Origin: Apostichopus japonicus
Taxonomy: Eukaryota > Echinodermata > Holothuroidea > Aspidochirotida > Stichopodidae
Direction: 5' to 3'
NCBI RefSeq assembly: GCF_037975245.1
Contig: NC_092564.1
Coordinates: 14,410,484 to 14,474,483, forward strand
DNA: 64,000 nucleotides
Part shown: positions 38,601 through 50,924 of the stretch, piece by piece
How positions within the stretch are numbered: the stretch's first letter is position 1
Layout: the number at the start of each line of letters is the position of its first letter
Notes under the pieces: generated by a model
What the model was told of the DNA's origin: nothing
The model's database searches: none
What the model saw: only the letters and a program-made list of their open reading frames with translations
Program-made: the position numbers and the translations under genes

Positions 38601-39756
38601 AAAAACTGCTGACATGCAAGAATGTGAACACTGCATTATTCCGAGTCAATTGCAAACTTCAAAATATTGCTTCATTCTTCTGATCAATTAAATTACCATT
38701 ATATCTCTAAAGTTTGACATTTAAACAACATCATGTCCAGTTGAACTAATCAGGTTGAACTTCCAGCAGCTTCGTCACAAGTGTGCTAATGGTTACCCTT
38801 TCTTAAGAATATGCAAGTTGAGGTGTATAAACAACGGCTACCCTATTAAGTTTTAAACACTATCATGTTTATAGATATTGATATAAAACAATAAGATGCA
38901 ATGAAATCTACAGTTTCTGAGAGTAGTTGGATAATTAAGTTAATCAACGGGCTATGCGATGAAGTTTTATTTGTACAAAAAAAATATAGAAATTTGGAAA
39001 GGGGTTTTATTATTCCCCGGTCAAGGTATACATGCAAATTGTCAGTGTCTTAGTTTGTAGAAGTTATCATCAATCTCTTCAAGTTTCTTGCATTTAAGCT
39101 TTTGGTTTTTTTTAATTTTGGTTGGCAATTTTCTGATCCTTATATAAAATATCGAACTCCAAAATAAGATTACAGTAAATTAACTACACTGTACAATGGT
39201 GTTCTCCAAAATAAAGCTTACTGTAGGTTTGTTAAAGCGTGAGAGATGAATTTGATCCAAGTCGGAGCATTTTTGTCACCCAGACACGTTTGATAACTAG
39301 TTTAACACATCCAGTATGTAAATGAAAAGTAGAGAATTTGCTGTTTTCACCTTGTCACTTCATTTGAATTGGAACTTGATTGTATTCGACTAAATACTTG
39401 TATGAACTGCATTGAACTATTCAACTATACTTCTTCATGTATATGTGCAAATTTATACATAATACTTTACATGTTCAGAAAGAACTTGTGTTCAATTTTG
39501 CAGGCATGAATTCAAAACCCAAAGACATACAAGAACTAGCTTCTTCATCATCATCCCAAAATATTGTTAGAATGAACTTAATTTGATAAAAGCTTAAATT
39601 CTCCAAAGTGCCTCCTCAAAATTTTGAAAGTTCAAATATTTAGTACTGCATGCCAAATTTTTCCATGGGGCCCTGCAGTGCGATTTATAAGTTCCCCTGT
39701 TATACTGTTAGGAAAAAACGTCAAAAAAATTTCAATTATATCACTTATGGCCCAGT
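35636..39756. other. AT-rich non-coding DNA
   Basis: No gene evidence across about 4 kb. Seen: an A18 run at 36120-36137, a perfect 10-bp palindrome with a 2-nt loop at 37239-37260 (AATATTATTT/AAATAATATT), and a G run at about 37390-37403. Confidence 0.5.
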
Positions 39757-40400
39757 AGATTCAGGAAATTGGTTGGAACTTGATTTATTTGCAATCTTTT
39801 GGGATTTTCTTCCAGTCCCCAGCTTTGACGATCATTCAACCCTGTTAGATTCAGAAAAGTTTTGTCAAGCGTTCAACATTATATCATATTTGGCTGATTG
39901 ATATATAGTGCTTAATTCAAAGTTGTTGTTATCAATTCTGATCCTGATCAAAATTGTAGTGTGAAAAATCAGGGGATTCACACAGCCCGAGAGTCGGGAT
40001 AGGGTGGGGGGAGGGGGGTTATGCACTGTAGTAACCAGTTAATTGATATATGTACAAAAATCATAATGTGGCCATTCTGCATTTGCCTAATGTCCTTCCC
40101 TTCAACCTTGATCCAATATTACCCACCACCCTCCCCCCCCCCCGTTCTCAAATAAGAATACGCCCCTGATCAGCTTTACAATACCTCTCCATGGTAAGAC
40201 AACTACATCCTGAGATCCTTGCATTCTCATATGTGATTCAGCCCATTGAATTTATATCAAGCCTGTGATTATATTCAGGAAATTGGTTGGAACTCAATTT
40301 ATTTGCAATCTTTTGGGATTTACTTCAAGTCCCCAGCTTTGACGATTATTCAAGCCCTGTTAGATTCAGAAAAGTTTTGTCAAGCGATCATATGTGAACC
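39757..40400. repeat. Interleaved local duplication
   Basis: Block A (TTCAGGAAATTGGTTGGAAC through AGAAAAGTTTTGTCAAGCG) lies at 39759-39873 and again at 40275-40386. Block B (CAGCCCATTGA and AAGCCTGTGATTA) lies at 40239-40272 and again at 40399-40430. The order A-B-A-B means a segment of about 500 bp duplicated and one copy then lost its middle, or two overlapping duplications occurred. Confidence 0.8.
39970..40168. mobile_element. Possible degenerate hAT-type MITE
   Basis: The left end CAGGGGATTC and the right end (minus strand CAGGGGCGTATTC) resemble each other and face inward to a G run (about 40002-40018) and a C run (about 40130-40143). No matching 8-bp flanks are seen, so this is tentative. 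Confidence 0.3.
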
Positions 40401-40430
40401 AGCCCATTGAGTTATCAAGCCTGTGATTAC

Positions 40431-41609
40431 TGACGAAAGGGAGCATCGCCCTAATGAACAGCGCAATGATACCCAGCTATCTAATTTGTAACTTCATACA
40501 ACAAATTTAGCGCCTACAGATAACTAAGACAGACTTTTACCTAAGCTTTATTTATATGTACAGTATATATAATGTGGTATGATTCAAGGACACCACAACC
40601 ACAACCCTTGGCACAAAATATCATCTTAGATTAACGATTCTGACGTTCAGGAAGAATATAATCCTTCATATATCCCACTAAACTTCATTAGAACTATTAA
40701 TTACTCTGACAATACTGCAAGTGTTGGCTGCATGCACGTACTCTTCCAAACATGACGGTACAATTTTAGAAAGTTAGGATTAATCATGTAGGTTTTTTTT
40801 TTAAATATTGGATATCACAAAACTGTCCCATTAGATTGCTTAATAACTGTTCAGCTGTCATAAAATGTGCATTTAGTACCTTAGCAACAAGTAGCACATA
40901 ATTGCATGTTGCCATAACATTGTGCACTTTCGAAAAAATACAATGTAACCACAAGATTGCCATAGGATTATCTCATGCCTCGACTTTTAATGATGTCTCG
41001 TCGTTATTTGAACATTTCCTTCGAGGTGCATATGCTTGGATGAATTTCACAAAGTTTGAAGCTATTAACAGCCAACTAGCTGTTGCACCAGCAAATTGCT
41101 TTTAAGATGTACAGTATACTGTACTTTTAATCATGGTTTAATACGATGCCTTCCAGAAAACTAAACAAAAAGAAGCTTTTCATACTTCATTTTCACTGAG
41201 ACTTACAACTGGGTGATTGGTAAAAGTCTCTAAAGTAATTATCGTTCAATGATATGGGAAGCCACAAAGGGCATTATATGAGCCCATGGATGCTATGGAG
41301 AACATTAAGGGACATGTTTAAATTCAGTGGATGTAATGTAAGTCATATAAAGCATGCCACGAAAGATACTGTATAATATAGAATTTAGCCATGAATAATA
41401 TGGAGGCAATGAAACGCATCTGTATGCTACCAGTACAGTTATGGTGATATAGGCAATGAATGTTGTCAGGGTCTAGCTTAGTATCATATGGATTATCATC
41501 AACATGATGGGAAGACCCACAGTGATAGGATGTATGTGAACATATTTACAGCTGTGGAATTATATGGAGGCTGTGAAGGCTACATGGATCCATTGGTGGA
41601 TGAAGGGAT
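40431..41609. other. Non-coding DNA
   Basis: No gene evidence and no clear repeat until the TA tract. Confidence 0.5.
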
Positions 41610-41778
<169 letters not shown>

Positions 41779-41869
41779 AACTATTATATGGAGGCCATCA
41801 AGGCCTACTGTATATAGTCATGCAAGAATCTACAGACACAGCTGTTCTCTGCCCCTTTTAATGTGTACA

Positions 41870-43285
41870 GTAATTTGCCTTAGTGTTAAATGGCACACTG
41901 TGTGTTTTGGGTACAATAAAATGAGGTGAAGATGTAGATGATCTGAGTTGTCTGTTTGATGGTTGTAGCTGAAGCAGGTCCGAGATATAAGATGGCGATT
42001 GTTTATGGTAAGCTTTTTACACAAGAAGAAGTACTCTGAACTTGATATGCTGTTGTATGGGGAGACAGTGTCTGTGTGATGGTTGTAGCTGAAGTAAGTC
42101 CAAGATGTAAGGTGGCGATTGTTTATGGTAAGGTTTATACACAAGAAGAAAAACTTTGCACTCGATACCCTGTTGCGCATTGGGGAGCCAGTGAAGAGCA
42201 ATGTGCTCTGGTGTGATAGAGTCATACGTCTTACAATTGACAATGATGCAGGCAGAGGTGCGTTGGCGATTTGAAGTCTGGTGACGAGTAATTTATCAAT
42301 ACCAATCAAGAGGCTGTTGCAGTAGTCCAACCTGGAGGTAACTAGATTGTGCACAGCTAGTGAGCATTTTGCGTGCTCGTCTATTGTTAGTGAGATGATA
42401 ATTAGCAGATTTAATGATATCAATTTGTGACCTGTGCACCTATTGTCGTACCATGAGTCGAACATAACCCCCATGTTTCAAACAGGTTTGTTTGGACAGG
42501 AACGTCCACACCAGCAGCAGTCACTGAGCGCAGATTGAACGCTAACCAGTTGGACTCTTATACGCAATCACCATACCCTCGGGTTTTGTCTACACATTGA
42601 GTTTCAGAAAGTTCATTGGACATCCATGATAGCACATTGGAAACAGTCTTCAAGTTTAGAAACTGCATGCTTAACACCCTCCTCAGATGTTGGACAAACA
42701 GATACATACACGTGTGTGTTGTCCACGTAAATATTCGGATCAATCTCATACTTTCCGAGAGGCAAAATGTAAACGGCGAGAATATAAAGGACCTAACACC
42801 GATCTCTGTGGCACGCGATACAGTAGTTGTTGAATCAAGGAAAATCGTTACCATTTATGAGAACACATAGAGATCGTCCACACAAATATGATCTGAACCA
42901 GGCAAGAGGAATACCATGTACACCCAACAGATACGCCAAGCGATGTACTAGAACTACATGGTCAATAGTGTCGTACGCACTACTCAACTCAAGGAGGACA
43001 AGGATTGTTACTCCCTGTCTCTCTGTTGTCTACAAGATGTCATTGTGATCCTTGATTACAGGCAGTCTCAGTTGAATAGTGGCTCAAGAAGTTCGTTCTC
43101 GGTCATAAAGTTGGTTAGCTGCTTAGCAACCATTCGCTAGAGCACTTTGGACAAGAAGGGAGCATTACTAACTGGCCTGTAGTCAGTAGCGTGTTATGCT
43201 CTAAACTGGTCTTTTTTGAGGAGTGGCACGACAACAGCTACTTAAAGGTATCTGGCACAATACCAGATCTGAACATTACATTTCT
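41870..43285 (-). pseudogene. Dead CR1/L2-like LINE, reverse transcriptase to C-terminus
   Basis: Read on the minus strand, broken frames give the ordered marks of a LINE reverse transcriptase: SGIVPDTFK, a PVSNAPFLSKVL-type motif, AYDTIDHVVLVHRL, GVHGIPLAWFRSYLCGRSL, LVTSRLDYCNSLLIG and IALHWLP. The catalytic YADD motif reads YVDN (about 42719-42733 on plus), so one metal-binding aspartate is lost. Several stops and frameshifts lie between blocks. An in-place 120-bp tandem duplication occurs in the C-terminal part (41958-42077 and 42078-42197). The endonuclease domain is absent, as in a 5'-truncated insertion. The SRLDYCNSLL and LHWLP motifs place it in the CR1/L2/Jockey assemblage; the exact clade is uncertain. 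Confidence 0.85.
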
Positions 43286-44503
43286 CTCCATATATATGAC
43301 ATTACACCTCTGATATCGGTCAGTGTGCTATATTTTTAGCAATACTATGAAACATTAATGTCTGAAAGACCGACATTGAGTAAACAACTAAGTTTTGATA
43401 TATAGTTAGAAACTAGCATGTGACGCAAATTACATGTACCTACCACAGACTGTCTATAGGCCGACCCATTGACGTATGACGCTAATTACTAGCCTAAATA
43501 GCATACTATGTATAGGCATACTATATATAGGCAAACATAGGATCGCAAGAACGAAACAAGGCTCGACAAAAGAGCATTACCTACGTAGCATCGAATTACC
43601 ATGGCAACTGGGAGAGTTTTGAGGAATGGTACTTGATCACTCATTAGGCATGATTAAGCTAACTGATTCAACTGCACAGAGACGGTCTACTTCATACACT
43701 TAATTTTCTTCGTTCTTTTTCTTCTCTCAATGTTATTGACCCACTTGGGTAATATTTTAGCTCTATCGACCTACTTTAATCAAGAACTTCACCTGTGATG
43801 CCTCTCCAAGCAATCCTGAATGGCACCGAGAGCTGCGTAAAACCGTGAAGTGCACTTGAAGAGACAAATGCTTTCCTCATCCATCTTCATCTATATATAT
43901 ATATGTGCTTCAACTGGATCTTTAGGATTATATGGATTAAATGCCAAGTCCAAAACTTATCAAAATTAAGACAAAACAAAACATGATTAACTGGCTTAGA
44001 TATATACTGCATGGCTAAGTAGTAAGCTCCGCCTTACAGTATATCGACACAGCGGAGCATCGGTTGGTCTTGTTCCAGAAATTGCTGACATCAATGAATC
44101 ATGCAGGGCGGGGTTGGAGTTTGGGGGAGGTTGGAAGAAAGAAAGAAGGAGGTGGTTGGCAAAGTGAGGTTGGACAGGTAGGTATTGGGGAAGGAGATGC
44201 AGAAGGGGTACAGGGTGCTTTTCGATCAATCCAGCACTACGAAAAATTCAATATATAACGAATAACTCCTTCCAAGTTTTGAGAAATGTTATCTGTCGAT
44301 CACCATTATATTTTTTCAATACAGTCATTTTGTGATAAGCTTGACAATTATTGGAAAACAAAGTAGAAACCCAGCTGCTTGCAGGTTGATTGAAGCACAA
44401 GGAATAAACTTAAACTCTATAGATGGTCACTATAGGTATTTAAATTCAACGGTTGCAGGTATAATATAGGATCACAATGAGTCAAAGTTTAGCAAAATTA
44501 CCC
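43286..44503. other. Non-coding DNA
   Basis: No gene evidence. A purine-rich G-heavy stretch lies at 44104-44222. Confidence 0.5.
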
Positions 44504-47180
44504 ACCATCGATAATCAATCAATCGATCATTCAATCAATCAATTCCTTTATTACAGTACAAATGATATAAATTTTGTCAACAGGAACACTTACACATGCT
44601 TGCAGTGATATACTGTACTTTAGGGATTTGTGTCCACCATCGATAATCAATCAATCGATCATTCAATCAATCAATTCCTTTATTACAGTACAAATGATAT
44701 AAATTTTGTCAACAGGAACACTTACACATGCTTGCAGTGATATACTGTACTTTAGGGATTTGTGTCCCACCATTGAGTCAATCAATCGATCATTCAATCA
44801 ATTAATCAATTCCTTTATTCCAGTATACATAATATCATATTTATCAACAGGAAAACTTACACATGCTTGCAGTGATATACTGTACTTTAGGGATTTGTGT
44901 CCCACCTTGGATAATCAATCAATCATTCAATCAATCAACCAATTCCTTTATTCCAGTATAAATGATATCAAATTTATCAAAAGGAAAACTTACACATGCT
45001 TGCAGTGATAAACTGTACTTTAGGGATTTGTGTCCTACATCGATAATCAATCAATCGATCATTCAATCAATCAATCAATTCCTTTATTCCAGTACAAATG
45101 ATATTAATTTTATCAACAGGAAAACTTACACACGCTTGCAGTGATATATTGTACGGGATTTGTGTCCCACCATCGATAATCAATCAATCGCTCATTAATC
45201 AATTTCTTTATTCCAGTATAAATGATATCAAATTTATCAACAGGAACACTTACACATGCTTGCAGTGATATACTGTACTTTAGGGATTTGTGTCCCACCA
45301 TCGAGTCAATCAATCGATCATTCAATCAATTAATCAATTCCTTTATTCCAGTATACATAATATCATATTTATCAACAGGAAAACTTACACATGCTTGCAG
45401 TGATATACTGTACTTTAGGGATTTGTGTCCCACCATCAATAACAAATCAATCGATCATTCAATCAATCAACCAATTCCTTTATTCCAGTATAAATGATAT
45501 CAAATTTATCAAAAGGAAAACTTACACATGCTTGCAGTGATAAACTGTACTTTAGGGATTTGTGTCCACCATCGATAATCAATCAATCGATCATTCAATC
45601 AATCAATTCCTTTATTACAGTACAAATGATATAAATTTTGTCAACAGGAACACTTACACATGCTTGCAGTGATATACTGTACTTTAGGGATTTGTGTCCC
45701 ACCATCGAGTCAATCAATCGATCATTCAATCAATTAATCAATTCCTTTATTCCAGTATACATAATATCATATTTATCAACAGGAAAACTTACACATGCTT
45801 GCAGTGATATACTGTACTTTAGGGATTTGTGTCCCACCTTGGATAATCAATCGATCATTCAATCAATCAACCAATTCCTTTATTCCAGTATAAATGATAT
45901 CAAATTTATCAAAAGGAAAACTTACACATGCTTGCAGTGATAAACTGTACTTTAGGGATTTGTGTCCTACATCGATAATCAATCAATCGATCATTCAATC
46001 AATCAATCAATTCCTTTATTACAGTACAAATGATATTAATTTTATCAACAGGAAAACTTACACACGCTTGCAGTGATATATTGTACTTTAGGGATTTGTG
46101 TCCACCATCGATAATCAATCGATCATTCAATCAATCAATCAAATCCTTTATTCCAGTATAAATGATATCAAATTTATCAACAGGAATTTACTTACACATG
46201 CTTGCAGTGATATACTGTACTTTAGGGATTTGTGTCCCACCATCAATAACAAATCAATCGATCATTCAATCAATCAATCAATTCCTTTAATCCAGTATAA
46301 ATGATATCAAATTTATCAACAGGAAAACTTACACATGCTTGCAGTGATATACTGTACTTAAGGGATTTGTGTCCCACCTTGGATAATCAATCGATCATTC
46401 AATCAATCAACCAATTCCTTTATTCCAGTATAAATGATATCAAATTTATCAAAAGGAAAACTTACACATGCTTGCAGTGATAAACTGTACTTTAGGGATT
46501 TGTGTCCTACATCGATAATCAATCAATCGATCATTCAATCAATCAATCAATTCCTTTATTACAGTACAAATGATATTAATTTTATCAACAGGAAAACTTA
46601 CACACGCTTGCAGTGATATATTGTACTTTAGGGATTTGTGTCCACCATCGATAATCAATCGATCATTCAATCAATCAATCAAATCCTTTATTCCAGTATA
46701 AATGATATCAAATTTATCAACAGGAATTTACTTACACATCCTTGCAGTGATATACTGTACTTTAGGGATTTGTGTCCCACCATCAATAACAAATCAATCG
46801 ATCATTCAATCAATCAATTCCTTTATTACAGTACAAATGATATTAATTTTATCAACAGGAAAACTTACACACGCTTGCAGTGATATATTGTACTTTAGGG
46901 ATTTGTGTCCACCATCGATAATCAATCGATCATTCAATCAATCAATCAAATCCTTTATTCCAGTATAAATGATATCATATTTATCAACAGGAATTTACTT
47001 ACACATCCTTGCAGTGATATACTGTACTTTAGGGATTTGTGTCCTACCTTCGATAATCAATCAATCGATCATTCAATCAATCAATCAATTCCTTTAATCC
47101 AGTATAAATGATATCAAATTTATCAACAGGAAAACTTACACATGCTTGCAGTGATAAACTGTACTTTAGGGATTTGTGTC
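44504..47180 (-). repeat. 133-bp satellite, 20 copies, with higher-order repeats
   Basis: The word CTTGCAGTGATA recurs 20 times, at intervals close to 133 bp. Read on the minus strand, a unit runs GGAATAAAGGAATTGATTGA (a polyadenylation-like AATAAA followed by an ATTG run), ATCGATGG, GACACAAATCCCTAAAGTAC, CACTGCAAGCATGTGTAAG and a CCTGTTGATAAATTT-type word. Blocks repeat as multi-unit modules: 44706-45008 equals 45638-45940 (932 bp, 7 units), and 45894-46076 equals 46434-46616 (540 bp, 4 units). Short open frames recur in several copies but have no independent support. Confidence 0.95.
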
Positions 47181-48379
47181 ACTTCACTTATTCTTTTTTT
47201 CTCATTCCATAAATCATGAGCACTAAATTAAGAAAAAACATCAAACCCATAATTGAGTCATTCATGGTTTATCACTCACACTTCACAATTATGTTTTATT
47301 GCTTCTAATACAGCTGTAGCAAAACATAATTTTTATTAAACACTGACAAAATGAGCAAATTAACTTCCTTTTGATGACAGATCCCTGTCCAGACTATAAT
47401 TACTCTTCCCTAAACGATGGGAAACAAAAGGTGTCAGAGAATTACAATGAAAGAGTTGATCCTCATATTAGCCATGTCTGGGTTTTTTCTTCCTTTTTTC
47501 CCATTCTATTTTTCTTTTTCATGTTTTGTTTGGGGGGGGGGAGGGGGGAGGGGAGGAGATTAGAGGCATATCTTATAAGCTGTGTCGGTTCAAATCAACA
47601 ACTTTTTTTTTAAATTACCACGGATGTTAAGATAATTTCATCGTAAAAGCAACTTCCTCCTCGTACGCCAAATAATACATTGACAACTAAACAAACTGCC
47701 CAATTAATAGTACCGATTGAGCATGTGGAGAGTGTTATTGTTTTCAAATGTAGATATCTTGCTCCTCGCGTGTGTCATGTGTCATTAAGGTGAGGCATAA
47801 AGCTAATGGCTTTACAGAAACCATCCCGTAACTTTTAAAATTAGCTGTGTGGGCTAATGATGATGGAACACGCAGAGATGGCAAACATCTGGCGGTTACA
47901 ATGCGTTACAAACTCGCTTTTCTCCGTTCTTATCACCAGATCTTGCATAATAAATGACTCGGCTGGCATTTGTTTGCGAGTGACTTGTGATAAATCGATC
48001 GCCAACAATATAGGGCAAAGGACATTAAATAACCCTTAAAAAATAACTGAAAAACAGCCATCGTGTGCAATGAGTCGGCTGTGGGTCTGCCCTCAAGTTG
48101 AGGGAGTGATAACAGTGTCACCTTACAAGGACAATCAGGTGGCTAACGATGATTGCTAATTAGCAAAATTGCTGAAAATGAACTGAATCTTTGGGCTAAA
48201 AAAATACTGTACATTCTCATAATATTTTCTACCGGGAAGATATGAATATTTCAAATATTGTGATATTTTGTGAATGCAAATCTGGCAACAGCAGACCTGA
48301 TGATGTCATCAGGGTAAATCAGCTGAACATGTCTTTTCTTTTCTTTATTTGTCAATCATTTATGAAAAACAAAAAAGGA
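47181..48379. other. Non-coding DNA, G-rich run and a compositionally balanced stretch
   Basis: A G-rich run with quadruplex potential lies at about 47532-47558. The stretch 47770-48180 has more balanced composition than its surroundings, and many short TAAT and GATAA words, but no open frame of note. It could be regulatory. Confidence 0.4.
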
Positions 48380-48590
48380 ATACTTTTATCAAGAAAGAAA
48401 CATTTTGATGAAATTCAAAGAACAGAGAACTTTTGACAGCTAAGCATACATGACAAATGTGTCAGGTTTCGAGGATAAATCAATTTAACCGACAAGAATA
48501 TTATAATTTAGCCTCATTAAAGCAATTTAAGAGCATTTGCCCAGATGACATCACAGACCCCCAACGGTGATGTGACTTCCTGGAGTACTT
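48380..48590 (+). repeat. Unnamed interspersed repeat, family 2, copy B
   Basis: Collinear with 8675-8880 in the same orientation (words and spacing given there). This copy is not next to a minisatellite, so family 2 is independent of the array at 7725-8660. Confidence 0.65.
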
Positions 48591-50782
48591 GAAGGCTGCT
48601 CAGTCAGTCAAAATAGGGTTACATTCCATCTCAAGATCAGGCAAGGGATTGAGATGGGGTGGGTTTTCGACTTGCAGGGGGGGAGGGAAGATTTTTATCT
48701 TCAATATAAGTTTCACATTGTTTGTAAGCAGTAAATCCTTTGAAATTTCAGATGAACAGTCCAGCCAATCTACACGAACACTGTGTTTGATATTGCTAGG
48801 TTATAATTACCGTGCACATGAATACAGAATTCATGATGTCTGTTTGTGGATGCAGGCACAAGGTAAAACCAAACACAGGGTAACATCTACACCATGTGCA
48901 ATTAAAGTCATTCAATTTACAGTAGGAGAGTGTTGAGACAATTCACAGTAGGACAGTGTTGAGACTGTACTCTAAAACAAGCTCAGCCACAGTAATGTAG
49001 GTAACTTACTCTGCTTTTAGATTGAATGTTTAATTTTGAAAGGAAAACAAATTTGAACAAAAGGCACGCCATGCTTTGAGAATTTGAAGATCTTCTTCGT
49101 TTTACATATATGGGCTTGATATTTAAAAAAAATTATGTACAGCTGAATGCAAACGTCTGGGTTTCAAACGCAGACTGCTTTCTTCACTTGAAGGTACCTG
49201 TAATAACCCCAAGGAGCGACTTTCCTCTCTTACATGAAGATAAGGTAATCATTAAGATTCAACTATAACACCAAATTCATATTCAACTCCATATCGAAAA
49301 CTGTATCACTTTCAGTTATAGGCTCTGAAGTTCTGGACGGACAATGAGGTCACGTTCACCTTGAACCGTGGATACACAGTTCTACTCTTTTAAGTTTAGA
49401 GTAACTACAGTCCTTCAGACCCTGGGCCACTGTAACCAAAGAAGAGTTCATCAATTGTATAAATGCAAATCAAAGAACTTCCTATTTTCTTTTCAAACAT
49501 AGATGCAAGGTCAATTGTTTACCATACAGGATATTGTAGGTGGGCTAACACAAATTAATGAACTAGTCTATAAAAACAGGATATATATACATTACAAAAT
49601 TCAGCAAAACTGAAATATATGTGAACGCATGGATTATGACCATGGATTTTTTTGACCTGGACATCTCTGCAAACACAAGAATGATTATGACTGTATACAT
49701 TTATATAAATAATGTTGTTTATTTATTATTACAGTAAGTATTACAATCACTGTACTGTGTACTTCACATGAAGTACACTAATTTAGTGGGAGTTGATTGA
49801 TGTACTACAGTACTGGTGCCAGACACAAAAATCAGAGTTTGTAAATCAAAGAGAAATAATTAATACACAGGTTGCAGAATATATGAATGAATAACAAGAT
49901 CCCATGGATGACTGGATCCAAGGTGAAGAAGAAATTAATGATGCTTTTCCATATTTCCAGTGATCTGATTGGTTAATAGTCCCTTACCCATTGCCTGGAA
50001 ACATTCTTGCATCTGTAGTGCTCAATGAACACAAAGAACAACAACTACTTGTAACTTTACTTGTCCCCCTGTGTATAGATAGCAAAGTTTGTGCTATAGG
50101 CTATCATATGTGTGCACTCCAAATATCATAACGTTAGGCCTTGTGAACAACACATTTCAATCATGGTACAAAGTTCTAGTTGAGTTGAATCTAAGAATAT
50201 CAGGTAAGATTTGATTCATTGTTTTGATCACAAAATGTTATGAGTTGAGAAAATTTATGAATTTAGTGGGAAGCTAACATCTCTGATACTGAAAAGGATT
50301 TTTCATCTCACAGTATGTTTGTTCTCTCTGCATTGAGAGTGGCAATTAAAGTAAAATGTGCATTCATAACACTGTAATATGTTCGTTGCAAACTTTTCCA
50401 CGGTCCCCTTGACCACGTGCTTCAGTTATGTATTTTTTGTGCAACGTTCATACATGGTCGAAAGTAGCCATTGAAGCATGAGTTTCTTAATCGACATTGC
50501 GTAGCAAGTTATTTACATACAATAATGGGAAACTTTGAATAAAATTGCATGGGGTAACTGGTTAATGGTTAAATTTACGAAAGGGGTTCATAAAAATTGT
50601 GAGTAAGAACTAGGCCTCTCACGTACGCGTTCTTGCGAGATCTATAAGTAATATTTTCTCCAAACTTCAATAATATCAGCTAATGATGCAGTATTTTTAT
50701 TCATGCATTTTATCTCTAGGCACTGTTTTACTTTACTTGGATTTCCCACATCACAGCGTATTCATAGCCTATAACACTTTAA
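48591..50782. other. Non-coding DNA
   Basis: No gene evidence. The 115-residue frame at 48589-48936 shows no domain or codon bias. Confidence 0.45.
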
Positions 50783-50924
50783 CAGACGCTATGTAAGGGA
50801 ATTGTATATGGTACAGTAGTATGCATTGCGTGGTGCCTTTTTTTAGCTTTATTCTACATTTTTACAGACGCTATGTAAGGGAGTTGTATACCGTACAGTA
50901 GTATGCATTGCGTGATGTCTAGGC
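50783..50924 (+). repeat. 82-bp direct duplication
   Basis: CAGACGCTATGTAAGGGA starts at 50783 and again at 50865. Each is followed by TTGTATA and GTACAGTAGTATGCATTGCG, with three or four substitutions between copies. Confidence 0.85.

Noticed and set aside
44706-47111. Repeated 60-100-residue frames in the 133-bp array
   Set aside because: They appear only where unit-length changes happen to keep frame; no start context, domain or splice support.
44504-47180. CRISPR-like array
   Set aside because: Whole 133-bp units repeat with no unique spacers, and the DNA is clearly eukaryotic; it is a satellite.
48589-48936. 115-residue plus-strand frame
   Set aside because: No domain, codon bias or splice context; contains a G-run; treated as chance.
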